DNA of 64,000 nucleotides, taken from Opisthocomus hoazin (Eukaryota; Chordata; Aves; Opisthocomiformes; Opisthocomidae). Location: contig NC_134439.1 in the NCBI RefSeq assembly GCF_030867145.1, positions 5,865,379 to 5,929,378 of the forward strand. The letters run 5' to 3'. Within the stretch, counting starts at the first letter, position 1; each line of letters starts with the position of its first letter. The translations under genes were made by a program, and so were the position numbers. Positions 24,361-37,000 of the stretch are shown in pieces. The notes beneath the pieces were generated by a model that searched no databases, was not told the DNA's origin, and saw only the letters and a list, made by a program, of their open reading frames with translations.

Positions 24361-27300
24361 GTGTTACTGCGGCTGTGGGAGATGGAGCCTGTCCGGTGGG
24401 TGAGGACCACTCGCACGGACCTGTCACGGGCTCCAGACCTCCCCAGAGGATGCGAACAGGATTGCTCACCGCTTTTTGAATCCAATAATTCTGCAAAGCT
24501 TGGCCAAGCAGCCTCTACACTCCACCTCAGGGACCTCAGAGCAGGCATCTCTCACCTCTTCCACCTAGAGGTGTTTTAATAATAATGATAATAACACTCA
24601 CAAAACTTGACCACAGCTGCTGGGAAAGAGCCAGCTGAGCAAAGCACTGGAGATGAAAGAACTTCACAGCCACAGAGCTGGCACAAAAGGGCTTCTCTGT
24701 CCTTCTCATACCTCCCCACCAGCCCCACACCAGTGCTGCCCCTTCCCAAGTGCAACCCCCCAGGACTGGGAGGTGCCAGCCCCCACCACACTGCTTTACT
24801 GGAGGTCCAGCACCTCCCAGTCAAGAGCTGCAGGGCTGGAGCAAGTGCCAGTTTCTGTTTCACCAACTGCAAGTGGTAACGAGCCAGGGACTCTACCCCA
24901 GCACCAGGGGAGCAAAAAGCTGGAGAAGCCATTCCCCCCAGGAGCAGGGACCACAGCCCCCTTCCTCCTCCCCCCCCACACACCACAGCTCCTGCCCTCC
25001 TCAAACCCCACTCCACCCTCTCCGAAACATCCCTCCAGCCTTCCTCTTTCCCCTCCAACAGGCTTGGAAATAAAATATGAACAGCAAGAGCCTCAGCAGA
25101 CTCGTCCGTGCACGCAGCACCCTGGGGACGGCCGTACCCGTTCACCCCTTCGCCTGACCCCCAAGATGGACCGCAGCCAGCCCATCCCCATCCCCCCTCC
25201 CCAGGCACCGAGCCCCAGCTGCGTGGGGACGCTCCCCGCAGCCCCGGGGCCACGCTCCACGCCCTGGGACACGGCTCACGCGTGTCCGTGCGTGCCAGGC
25301 GCGTCCCCGGGGCGCGGCGGCAGCCACCCTGCACCCGGGCTGGGATCGATGCGTGGCAACGAGGAGAATCAATTTCTATAATTAAACCCTGCGCTGCTGG
25401 GCCGTATCCTTCCCGCCCCGCTCCCCCCCAGCGGACGTGGCGATGAGGTCCTGCAGCCCCCCGGCAGTGGTCCATGGGGACCGATGCTCCTGGCCAGTGC
25501 CAAGGCAGCACCCACCCGGGTCCCTGCAGCAGCGAAGGGCACCCAAAGCCTCCCTGCTCCCGGAGCAAGGCGTCGGCAGGGAGAATTTCTCCGTGGAAAA
25601 GAAAGCAGAGGCAGGCATGGGTGGGTGTTTCCCTCCAGGCTGGGCCTTTGCTGGGAGCCCCTGGGGAAGGGGAGGGGGACAATGCTGGGGGACAGCGGTG
25701 CTCTCCCCACTGTCATGGAGGTGTCCACCCAGGGCAGAGCAGGTTCCTGCCCCGGGCTCGCTCTCAGCCCAAGGCAGCAGGGAGGTGCCTTTGTCTCCCT
25801 TTCTCTAAAAGGAAAAACAACATTTTGGGGGAACTATGTGGCTTTCCTGCATGGGGAACAAGGGCTGAGCCTGGAGCCCACCCTAACCCCCCACCCCTCG
25901 AGAGCTAATCCCAGCACCTCCCAGTCCAGTGCAGTCACCACCCCAGTTCTCAGCATCGCACCCCCGACCAGAGCCACCCAGGCTGCCCCCCACCCTCTCC
26001 CATTCCAGCCCACCTCCCCGGGAGGGGGACGAGCATCTCCCGGACCACTAGCAGGACGTTCCAGACAAAACGAACACGGGGCAAGCATCCCCCCCTGCCC
26101 ATCCTGCTGGGAGGGGAGAGACGGCTCCTGACAAAGAATAAAGCTCCCTTTGCACAAAGACATCAGCCCTGTGGCAGCCCTGCCAGGGCCTGGGGCTCCC
26201 CACTCGCTCCGCCCGCACCCTCCCAGCCCCCCCGGGGGGGATCGCAGCCCACCAGCAGCTCCCAGGGGGGGAACAGGGTGTCTGTCAGATGGAGCACGGA
26301 GCCATTTCCACAGGCACGTGAACGCTGGCAGCTTTGGGGGCAGTCTGGTGGGAAATAATTAGCACATTGGAAATGTATTCCTCATTAAAACGAGGGAAGA
26401 GCCACTGCTGGGGCTGGAGCGACTGCGTGGCCTCGGGCAGCCTCGGCAGGGGCACTACCCTGAACCCCAAGCTGGGTTTGCTTCGGGGGGGACACCCTGC
26501 ACAGCAGCCCCCACACCAGCAGCAGCGTGAAAGCCATGGAGCAACCACAAGGACCAGAAAGCATCTGCACCCCCAGGATCCAGGTCCTGGCAGACCTTGA
26601 GCAAATCTGGGGTCCCTGGGACCAACCCCGCTGATTCCCACCCCGATGTCAGGGTAGGGGCCACCCACCCCTGCACAGGCTGAGCAGAGGGACCCCCTCC
26701 ATCTCCATCCTGAAGTGAGAGCTGGCTGGATGTGACCCCCTGAGACGCCTGTGAAGGGGTGCATCTCCCCAGGGATCCTTGGCTGGTGCTGGGTGCATTC
26801 CTGGGGCCAAGCACAGCCAAAACCAACTTCCCCGGGAGTTGGGTGCTGGCACCCACTCAGCGGTGGGTGGGCGGGCGCAGGGGGCCAAAGCATCGCCCCT
26901 CCCCAGCCCATCTCACCACAGCCAGGGCGAAAAAGGAGAGAACAAAGAGGCGAGAGGCTGCGGGGCGAAGGCTGGGTGCTCCCCACCCCACGGGCGGACA
27001 GAGGGACCCCCACGCATGGGCAATGCAGCCATGGCAGCATCCCCATCACCCCACGGGGCTGGCACGGGGCAGGGCAGCGCTGGTGGTTGCAGCACACCGT
27101 GCACACCCACCCACCCACCCTGCACACGCGGAGCAGCCCCCGAACACGCGGGGAGCAGCCGGCTGGGGCGCAGGGCAGGCAGCCTTCGAAGTTATTTTAA
27201 GTTTCCCTCCCTGCTGCCTGCCCCCACGCCCAAGCCCAACCCGGGATGCACCAGATTTTTTTTCCTCCTCCTGCGAGGATGCTGAAAATATCTCCACAGG

Positions 27301-28079
27301 GGCGACCTGCAGCCCCACGGCTCATTGTGCCCTTTGTGTCTCGGCAGCGGCTTGGGGGGCAAAAGAGGTAAAAAGGGGAGAGGGCAGGTAGGGGAGCAGC
27401 CGGCAGCTGCCCTCCTCCTCGCCCATCTGTCTCCCCAGGCTCACAGAGAAAGGAAATCCAGCGCCCGGCAGCATCCAGCCCGGCTCAGTCAGCAAAACAT
27501 CACGTTTAATGCCCAACGCTGCAACACCGGAGCCCAAACAGCCATCGGCACAATAACGGGCTTCTCCGAGCATCCCTCGGTGAGCCCCCCCCCCAAACAC
27601 CCCAGCGCTCGGCTCCCCACCCCGGTGTTTCTAGGACAGCGGCTCTCCAGCTACTTTATCCTTTCGGAGAAAGGCAGCCCCGGCAACAGACAACCCCGAG
27701 AAGCAGCATCACCACCAGCACCAGCTCAGCATCCCCCAGCCCCTCGGTGTGGGCAGCCGAGCCCCGCACACACCCCTCCGGAGCACCACCACCCCACGCA
27801 CACCCTTCCCGGGTGTCACTTCACAGCCAGCAAACTCCAGCGCTGGGAGCAGCAATTTTCCCCCCCCCTACCCCCGGCATCAGCAACACTGCCCCGGCGA
27901 TGTGGACAGAGGAGGGAAAAAAAAAAAAAAACCCCACACAAATAAAAAAAATACCTGCTACTTAAGAATGGATGCACATAGTGAGAGTGACATGCCTTGA
28001 GAGGGTGTATTCCCCATTTCTGCTCGGCTGGCTCGCTTTCTTTTCTTTCCTTTCTCTCTGCGAGGGGCTCAGGCCCAGC
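24361..28079. other. GC-rich unique DNA, no gene seen
   Basis: Long minus frames such as 24576-25682 (368 codons) and 26285-27127 (280 codons) have no identifiable domain, and overlapping frames on the other strand are equally open. One AT-rich patch lies at 26335-26400 (AAATAATTAGCACATTGGAA). Poly-A and poly-C runs occur at 27.9 kb. Confidence 0.5.
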
Positions 28080-28420
28080 CAACCATGGGAGACGGCGGCA
28101 GGAGCGCGAGCGAGCGGGCGCGCGCGCCGGGGTGTGTGCGCGTGGGAGCGCGCGGCTCCGCGACGTACAAAGGAACAAATGGGAAAAACACATTAGCTCA
28201 TAATAGATTAATGTGCGGGGAGACGGCTCCCCCTCTCCGCTCCCTCTTAAAGGCCCCTACGTTTCGTTCGGCGATAGGTGGCTAGCCGTGGGGGTGGCAC
28301 GCAGTTGCCACCGCGTGCCATCGCCCGCTGACGGTGGGAGAGGCGGCCGGACCCGTGGGGGATGCGCGGGAGAGGCAGCTCCGAGGGATGCACAGGAGGA
28401 GCGTTCATGAGACGTTCTGT
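28080..28420. promoter_or_regulatory. CpG island, candidate promoter
   Basis: Very dense CpG (GCGAGCGAGCGGGCGCGCGC, GCGTGGGAGCGCGCGGCTCC) flanks a short AT-rich core (CATTAGCTCATAATAGATTA). An ATG in good context (AACCATGGG) lies at 28084. Together these resemble an island-type promoter or developmental enhancer; no transcript is shown. Confidence 0.4.
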
Positions 28421-31400
28421 ATCTCGAATGGGGACAGCAAAACAGCGTTTGCACATCTGCTGGGAGAGGGGTGGGGTGGGCAGCATCCTGCCACGGTCCT
28501 GCGCGGGCAGCCGTGTTGCTTCTGTACGGGTGGGTCAGGGGAGACGGAGGAAAACGGGCGGTGGGAACACCGCTGGCAGAGCCGCGACCGTGCCTGGCTC
28601 CACGGGACTGGCAGCTCCCAGCTAACGCGGCGACGCGGCTTGCCCATCATTTTGGCGATTGCCAATCCTCTGCCGAGCAGCCAGCAAAGCCCCCCTGCAG
28701 CAGAGCACCCATGGCACCCGGGTACCCGCGCTGAGGATCGGTCCCCGCCTGGCCGTGCCCACCGCGGTGGGGACCCAGCCGTAGGCTCTGAGTGCCCATG
28801 GTCGCGGGGGAGAGCAGCCCCACGGCGCGACGGGTACATTGGCATCTCACCCTGGCTGGCCTCTCCTTGCCAGGAGAAACGAACCCAAGGTCCACGAGGG
28901 AGAAACGGGAGGGAGAGGGCAGGAAAAAATAAGTTAGCGGCAGCTTTGTTTTGCACAATTTCCTGGGACAAGGGAGGAGGGGGCTTGCAGGTTTTCTCTG
29001 CTTCCCTCTGCTCCAGTGCTGGTCCCATTCTCACGGGACGGGGGCTGCGGAGCCAACCAGCACCTCCCCAGCGAGGGGGAGACGCCAGCTTATGCCGACC
29101 CCCAGTGATGCTGTGTTGGCTGGAGAGCCACTGCCCAGCGGCACAGGGGAGCTTGGCAATGCCAGGTCCACTGGCGAGCATCCATGGGGAAAATCCCTTT
29201 TCCAGCCCCAGTGAAGAGCACGTTGATGGGACTGACGTGCTCCTGACGGCAGGACACCCAGGGACACACAGCCGGGGGGCTGGGGGACCAGGGGATCGCA
29301 GGGCTGGCACAGGCTGTGCATGGGGCCCGCTGCAACGCGCTGCCTGTCCCTGCTCGGTGGTGAGCCCCAGCGTGCTCGTCCCGTGCTCCCAGGTAGCCCC
29401 ATCATCTCACAACACATCCCATTGCCACCTCATCTTGCCATGGTGGGAGATGGGGAGCTCTGCTGGGGGGAACAGGATAGAGGGAGAAAAAACATGAATG
29501 AAAAATGGGAATGGAGAGAGTTGCTGTTAGACCTGGGAGCGCTTCAGAGACATAATAAGAGGTGAAGTGTTTCTAACACGGAGTGAAACCCTCCAGTCTG
29601 TGCCTTGCTGGTAGGTAGAGGAGCTAAAATCCCCCCCAGCATTAAAAGTCCCTCGCTTAATACCAAATCCTAACCTGCCACTCTCTAGAAGACGCCCCTG
29701 GGAAAGTCTGAACCTCCCTGTGCCGGAGGGGAGCGTGGCCTCTCCACGGGGCCATCCCACCCCCAGGCAGCTCCCAAGCCGAGCGAGACGACCTGCGGGG
29801 GACAGATCCTGCCCTCCCCGTGGGCTCTGGGGTCTCCCACGGCAGACCCTGCACCGCTACCTGGTGCGAACCCCAGGGAACATTTAATCTGTACGGAGCA
29901 TCGGGTGGGAAATTCAAGGAGAGAGGTGCAAACCACTCCCTCCCGGTGGTGGGAGCTGCCCCGGCCACCGAGGAGCAGATCGGAGCTATTTTGGGGTACC
30001 TGGGATGGACATAAAACTGGGCAGCCAGGAAGCACCAAGGCAACCTGACACAAACCCAGCGATGCTGTGACAGCTTCCCTCTGCCACCAGCAAAGCCCCA
30101 CACGCTGAGCACCAGCAATCCCAGCCCCGGGGTCAGGGCTGCACCGCGGGGTGATGCCAGCTGACAGCTCCCCGACTTCACAGCTTGCGGAGAGGCTGGG
30201 GTTTTGATCACAGCAGATCCAAGTGAGGCAATGAGGTGTCTCTAAATGAGCTGAAATGCGGTCTAATCGGCACATCTATTTTCTAACACGTTACATATTC
30301 CCTTCAGAGCTCCAGTCATTTCAAAAACACATTAAGGAGAAATATTTGAAAGCTAAAATGTATTAAACAAGCACTTCATCCTCATCAGCAGAGAGGTTAT
30401 AGACCTTTGCTGGTCTCCTTCCAATAACCTTGCATGCAAGACACCACGAGGCAATCTCCTGTTTCCAAAAACCCATTAAAACCACGTGCGCGAGAGGCCG
30501 GTCCCAGGGACGAAGCTGAGCTGACACCCCCCGCCCCGAGCATCTTCTTGGGGGCTGGCAGGGCAGGACAGGGCGGTCGCGGCCCCCAGGGGTTCCCCTA
30601 TGGCAGCCAACACCACAGGCAGGGGGCACGAGCCGACCCCCACCCAAAATCACAGGAGTGACCTGCAAACATCCAAGGTTTCTTGGAAGAAAGCCTACAA
30701 GAGCACAAGTCTATTTATTTCTGTTTTCTGAGGCTTCGCAAAAGGGGAAGGGAGAGGCAAAGTCCTGCAGCCACGAGAGAGAGGAATTTAATTGGAAACA
30801 GAAAGCCGGCAGCACGCACAACCACCCGACGCCGGGAGCTGGCACTTCGGCAGGAGAGCCGACACCTCAGATCCACGCGAGAGCTGCGGGAACGGGATCC
30901 CACGGGGGCTGGCTGTCCCCGAAACACCCCCAGCACCAACCCTGCTGCAGAGACCCGCAGCCTTTCTCCTTCCCAATAAGGGAGGGAAAGGGAAGAAAAG
31001 CAGCCCCTAAACCCCCTCCCGTTCCCCCCAGGTTGGCTGCAGCCTCACAACAGCATGGTCACCACCTCACCCCCCCTGCTCCCAAACCCCCCCAGCCCTG
31101 CAGAAGGGGCTCAAGGTGCCTTCGTCGCTGAGATGGATGGGACGAACGTAAGAGCTGAGCCTCAGCTCTCAATTATTTATCATACATTTCTTTTTTTGTC
31201 TGACTTGTCCTAAAAAGCCCTTTGAAGCACCCACCACAGGATGAGATTTGGGTGCTCCTTGCCTTTAATTAGCCCTCCCAATAAACCAAGCCATCCTCAT
31301 CCTCCCTGCTCTGCCGGGCAGCCCAAGCTGGCCAGGGCAGCTGGTACCGCGTGCTCCAGTGGGTGAGGAAGGTTTTGGGGAGCAGGAGCTCCTGCCACCT

Positions 31401-32649
31401 GACCCTGGCAAAGGGCCACAAATGCCACCCATAAATGGGGGGGTCAATACCACAATCTCACCCAGACCAGACCACCCCTGACGATCTAGTGCCCCAAAAG
31501 TTTAATACCATGATACTAATAGGATGCTCTTATTAGCCCTACAATACCCCTCCTCTTGGTCCCAGCAAACTCCCCCAGCAATGGGTTCCCAACCTACGCA
31601 GCCACCAAAAAGGGTTTTCCTCTTACCTGTCTGACTCTGCCACCCATTCCACTGGGGAGTCACACCCCCCATCAACAGGGTGCTTCACAGCAGGCAAAGC
31701 TAAACCTGTCCTCTCAACGTGGACTCAGCAAAAATAACGAGCCCCAGTTTGCCTGTACCCCGTCCTTAAAACCCACCAGCTCCACCCAAGGGGAGGAACT
31801 GAGGGCCTGGAGCAGGCTGTAAATGGGAGCGTGGATATGAGCATCACCTGGGTGCCCTGAGCATCACCTGGACACCCTGAGCCCTTGCAGCCTTGGGTGG
31901 GGTTGCTCTGAGGCTGTCCCCCGTGCTAACAGCGGCTCTCACTGCTGGGTGCAGCTCAGTCCAAAGACCCACAGCTGCAAGCAGGGACATGGCCAGGCTC
32001 TGTACACACATGCTCGGTGGGTGAAAGCCTGTCCATCCCCTGGGCAACCCCTGCTGACCCCACCCAAAAGCAGGAGGGGGGCAGGAATGAAAGAAGTTTG
32101 AGATGTCTCGGGCTCAGCCCTGCTCTCCGGCACCATCCCCCTCCCCTCACCGCCTCGCCTGGGAGAGTTTGAAGCAAAGCCCAAGCATCTGAAGCACCAG
32201 AGTCTGCCTTGCTCATATTTTTAATATAGCTTCACACGGAGCCATCCCACACACATCTGTCCCCCTCGGCACAGGCTCACATTCACCCGCGTGCCCAGCC
32301 CCTCGCCCACGCCGGCCGCACAGCCACACGTTTCCATTTATAATGCACCCAGTCACGCACAAACCCTCGCATCTTCATCCCGCCACATGCAGTCTTGGGG
32401 ATGGGCCTTTGCCGTTCCCCCCCTCCAGCCACCCTCCATCTTCTTCCAAAATCCACCTGGAAAGTTGAAGTAAGCTTTTACATTCCCTTCAAGCACCATT
32501 TCTATTGACACCACCCAGCCCCTTTCCTGCTAAAAAAAACCCTTCTCCACAGCATCCTACCTGCAACACCCGGGTTTCCCACTCCTCAGCAGCCCCATTA
32601 CGGGCAAAGGATCACAGAACCGCACCTCTAAAGCCACAGCCTCTAAATA
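28421..32649. other. Unique DNA, no gene seen
   Basis: A 387-codon plus frame (28334-29497) and an overlapping 301-codon minus frame (28405-29310) are mutual shadows without a motif. An AT-rich candidate conserved element lies at 30215-30480 (GTCTAATCGGCACATCTATT, AAATATTTGAAAGCTAAAAT). Confidence 0.5.
31838..31880. repeat. 21-bp tandem duplication
   Basis: GAGCATCACCTGGGTGCCCT is followed directly by GAGCATCACCTGGACACCCT, two copies with a few differences. Confidence 0.8.
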
Positions 32650-32765
32650 AGGTCCATATTATTCCTCTCCCAACGTAAAGCCAGGAAAACAGGCACTGAG
32701 CAGGGGAAGGGGCTTTGCCAGGTCCCTCCAACGCTGGAGCCGGCCCAGGATCCCTGCTCTCCCCC
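32650..32765 (+). repeat. MIR-like SINE relic
   Basis: ATATTATTCCTCTCCCAACG, then a CCAGGAAAACAGGCACTGAG segment and GGGGCTTTGCCAGGTC, is a diverged version of the MIR core ('TTATTATCCCCATTTTACAGATGAGGAAACTGAGGC ... ACTTGCCCAAGGTC'). Confidence 0.45.
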
Positions 32766-33989
32766 AACTGCTTCAGCCCATGGAAATCTCCCTCCGGGAG
32801 TGCAGGGAAAAGGCTGGAATACTCCAGAAACGAACTGGACAAGCAAGAAAAGACATTTAGGAGTGGGGAGATATTGCAGAACCTGAGTAAATTCCACAGC
32901 CTGCCCCACACAGGGATAAAACCGGGAGGAGCTGGCTGCCCGATTTCTCAGTGACTGGTGAGGGCTTAATAACAGTTAAATAATATATATATTGACAGAT
33001 GTTTATAAGCAAAGCCACCACCAGCAGATAGATTTTATCTTCTCAGAGAGGGACCCTTTGCTGCCTCGTTGTCCCTTCCCATCTGGAGCAATCAAGGAAG
33101 CCGACAGTCCCTCTCGGAGCCTGTCCGCGCCTGATTTCCGCTGGGAACCAGTCTGCAAAGCTCACGTGTGCTCAGCAAGCTCCGAAGACAGAGCGATCCT
33201 CATCCCCCAGCCCTCCTGCAGCAAATCCAGGCGTGAGGAGGGGGACGACCATCCCACCACGGAGGCAGGCGGTGGAAGGGGGTGACAACCTTCAATCACA
33301 GCGGCTTGAAGGGGAAGGGATTGAAACCGCAGAAATTTCAGTATTGAAAGAGAAGAGGTGCCTTGGCCGGGGAGTTTGGACCCTCAGCTTGTTTCTTAGG
33401 AAAGGAAATGCATTTCAGCCCCAATGTGGAAACCCCGATTCCGAGGTCTGAGCCAGATCCTCGCCCACCCGTGGTGACGCTGGCGTCGAGGCTCACCCGC
33501 AGCAGCACACGGGCGTCGTTGTACAGCTGCACCCATCGCTGCACATCTGGATTGCGGGTCTGAATCCACAGGGACTGACCCACGGACAGCGACGGGTGTA
33601 GATAACTACCCAGCCCTGTCGCACCGTTAAAGTCAGCCGGCGGCTGGAGCGAAGCCGCTGGGAGCTGGACTGGGGCGGTGGAGGGGATGGGTGCTGCGTC
33701 TCGGTGCTGGGGTGCCCGACGGCAGCGGCCACGCAGGCGCGAGGATCCCGGGCTGACGTCCTCCAGCAGCAGCTCCCCGCAGCTGCCATTATCCGCTGCT
33801 TTCCTCTGGGCATGGGGAAGAGGAAAAGTCTCCATGGCAACCGAGGACAGATGTGACCACAACTCGCGATCGCGCCCCGCAGCCAGCACGTTTTGGGGCT
33901 GAACGAGGCACCCATGAACCAGACACGCTGCAAACCGGCTGCGAGGAGCCCTGCCTTCTGCCACCCGCGCAGGGAGGGACGACCTAAAT
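32766..33989. other. Unique DNA, no gene established
   Basis: An AT-rich patch at 32960-33045 contains TTAAATAATATATATATTG. A minus frame (33338-34021, 227 codons) contains a non-repetitive stretch (QRWVQLYNDARVLLRVSL), but it may be a decayed repeat: the adjoining GAGGATCTGGCTCAGAC resembles an old palindromic repeat. Confidence 0.4.
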
Positions 33990-34085
33990 TGCCCAAATTT
34001 TACAGCAGGGAACCTGAGCAAAGTCCTGCAGGAGAGCTGGGGCTGGACTCCCCACTTCTAACCCCCAGCCCAGTCCCTCCAGCTC
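33990..34085 (+). repeat. MIR-like SINE relic
   Basis: AAATTTTACAGCAGGGAACC, TGAGCAAAGTCCTGCAGGAG, AGCTGGGGCTGGACTCCC and CCCAGCCCAGTCCCTCC keep the MIR order: TTTTACAG core, AGAGCTGGGATTTGAAC, then CCCAGTGCTCT. Confidence 0.5.
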
Positions 34086-37000
34086 AGCCAGGGCACTGGG
34101 GCTGCCCTCTCCCCCGTGGGTTTGACAGACAGGCTGCCAGGAGGAGGGTGGGATGTGCTGTGAATTACGCCGAATTTTTGCAGGTTGGGGCCAGCTTCCT
34201 GGGCTAGCGTTAAAGAGGAGGCGCGATCTTTCATCAGCCGGTAGCCAGGTTTCTCTCTGCAAGTGCTGTGTGGGCAAAGAACTGTTGATGCATAATGTAT
34301 GGACATCTGAGCAGAAGGGGGATGGAGGGAAGAGGACAAATGAGAAAAGGAAAGGGGAGGAGAAGAGGTTGAGAGTCAGGTCTCCCTTTTCACCCCAGAT
34401 TTGACATCTTGCTCTGCTATGCATGGACCCTTTGCTCCCTAAAACCTCACAAAACTCCCTGCCCCCCTCGGCGCTGCTCCTTGGGACCTTCAGCCACACC
34501 GAGGGTGGTCCCCAGGGTCTGGACATTAAATGGGGACAGAGCCCCAGCAGTGCTGCTCCTCGGGGGCTGAGCGGTTGTGAGCCACTGGCACAGCAGCCCA
34601 TGGCCGCAGGACAGACCCATGTGCAGGACAGACAGCTCTGCACCCTCGGGAGAGACGTCTGAGCCTCCCCCTTTCCCACAGAGCCACCCCAGCCACCACC
34701 CTGCACTGGGGAAGCAAAGCCAGATGCTTTATGAGGTTTGATTTCTTCCTGCAGCTTTAAGAGGATTTTCTCGTCAGGAGTAGCTTTGCTGATTGCAGAG
34801 ATGACCGATATTTCCACTCACCGGCTGAGAAATCCAGCACCGACCCCCAGCCGCCGTGGCCACGAGAGAGAACGGGCTCAGGGCCCCCCACCCTCGACTG
34901 ACTGGATCCCCCCCTTCCCTTAGGGCTCAGGATGCCACCAGCCCCGCCTCTGGCAGAACCCCTGGCAGATGCAGCTTAGGAGGCAATAGCGGGCTCTTCC
35001 TTTGAAGAAAGAGGGGAAAAACCCCCAAAGCCCCCTCTACCAAGTAGGTCACAGCCTAAAGATGATGCTGGGGACGTGGCAGCAGCCAAGAGGTCAGTGC
35101 AGGCTGGAAAACCTGCCCGGGTGACGGCGTGGGACTTCCCCTTGCCTGGGACCTGCCGGCAGAGCCACCCACCAGCCTTGTCCCAGTGAGGACACCAAGA
35201 AGGTCACGTTAGTACAGACAGTGGAAATTACTTTAGTTCACGGTATCTCACCAGTCACCGGGGTTTCGTGAAGGTGGTGGGAAACAAGAGCCATCAGGGA
35301 AGCCCGCAGAAGGCTCCCTCCTGCCGCGAGGGTTTCGCCAAAGCCTCGGGGAAGCTCCGGAGAAAGCCAAGGTGTTTGCTGGGAAGTTCAGCATCAGGAC
35401 AAGAGGGACAAGTTATCACAGCTGATCACAGGCAGCCTCTGACAGTTAAAAGGGAGGGAGACGTGCTGGGGCAAGTGGGGAGAGGTCGTAGAAAGCCATG
35501 AGAGCAAAAAGCAGCAGCTAATTTTTTTTTTTTTCCTTTTTTTTTGTGCTGGGAGGAGGAAGAGCAGCAGAGAGGAGCAAAGAGAAGAGCAACGCAGCGA
35601 AACCATCAGGCCCGAAGGGTCACATCCATAGCAGCATCCAGCATGGGCTTGCTTGGGGCAAAACAGTGTTTGTCAAGGTCAAGGGCAGCCCTGGGCTGCT
35701 GAAGACAAAAGTGGATGAGATCCCAGCAATGGGCTTTAGAGGGGACCGGGAAGAGTGGCCTTTGGGCAATATCCTGTGCCGAAAAATAAAAAGGGGGGAC
35801 TGTTAAGATGAAGGGGAAGGGGAAACGCAAGGAGAGAGCTGAGTCATGGCCAACACCTCGCTGGCGGGTAAATGGCACAGCCTGAGCGGAGCAGCAAAGC
35901 AGCGCTGTCTGCAGCACCCAGAAAAGGAAGGAAAAAGGGCAGAGGACTCGGAGGCAGGGATTAAATATTATTTACCACGGCTGTGCTTGAGCTGATGGCT
36001 AGACAGCCACCAGGAGACAGCACAGAGGCAACCCTGAGTCATTAGCAGAGATGTAGCGAGCATCCTCACAGTGCCCCGAAGTAAAAGCATGCGATGGAGA
36101 ATCGCATCAGAGCCAGCAGTAACTTGAGTTTCTCCAGGTCCTCGCTCTCCTGAAGCAGAATTTTCTCTGCTTCAAGCGAGAGGGTCCTTGGGCTGCCCAT
36201 GGCATCCACGGCTGCAGCTCGTCTGTGAGGAGGGGCTGCCCGGGGTGGGAGGACGCCTGTGAATCATGCGCTGCACAGGGCAGCCGCGCTGGGAGAGCTT
36301 GGAAGGTGGAAATGTCTAAAAAGAGCGAGTTTGAAGGCTATTTCTGTAGCAGAAGGAACCAGAAATCTGGGTCAGAAGGGATAGGAGACACGTCAGTGGC
36401 TTGCTAGATGAGAAAGATGTGTTTCTCCAGACTTGGAGGATGAGGTCCCCAATGCCAGCAGCTCACCCATGCCCCGCTGCAGAGCTCAGGGTCGCAGGGG
36501 TGTCCCCAGCTGGGGACCAGGGACCCAGTGCCATTCCCAGCAGCACCCCACAACTGCAAAGCACATAAACAGCGGAGTTAAGGAGGTTACAGGGATCTGC
36601 CTTTCGCATACGGGTTAGCAGAGTCGATTCTGCCCGAAGCCACACGGCCGGTCGATACCGAAGCATGCCCGAAGCCCGTTCTGCCCCGGCGCCGTGCTGG
36701 GCTCGCGCCGGGAGGGCGAGGTGACGGGCGGCAGGTTGGGATGACGCTCCGCGGCGATCGATAAGCAACAGGAGCACTGCATGAGGTTTGCTGCTTGCTT
36801 CCCACTGACTCACTGATCTGGACTTGGCAATTCAAATATCGTTGATTATCTCTCCTGTCACACAAAAAGAAGGTTTTTGGCAAAGATTTGTAGAAAACTT
36901 GGGTTCGTACCAGTACAAATGAGGAAAACTTTTGAAAAGTCAAAAATGCACAGGATGGGAAAAATCTTTTCCTGAAAAGCTAAAGCTAGCTGGCTGCATC

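Noticed and set aside
24576..25682. 368-codon minus-strand open frame
   Set aside because: No recognisable domain. The opposite strand is equally open and composition is GC-driven.
28334..29497. 387-codon plus-strand open frame overlapping a CpG island
   Set aside because: A 301-codon frame lies antisense to it. Neither has conserved-looking motifs, so they are mutual shadows.
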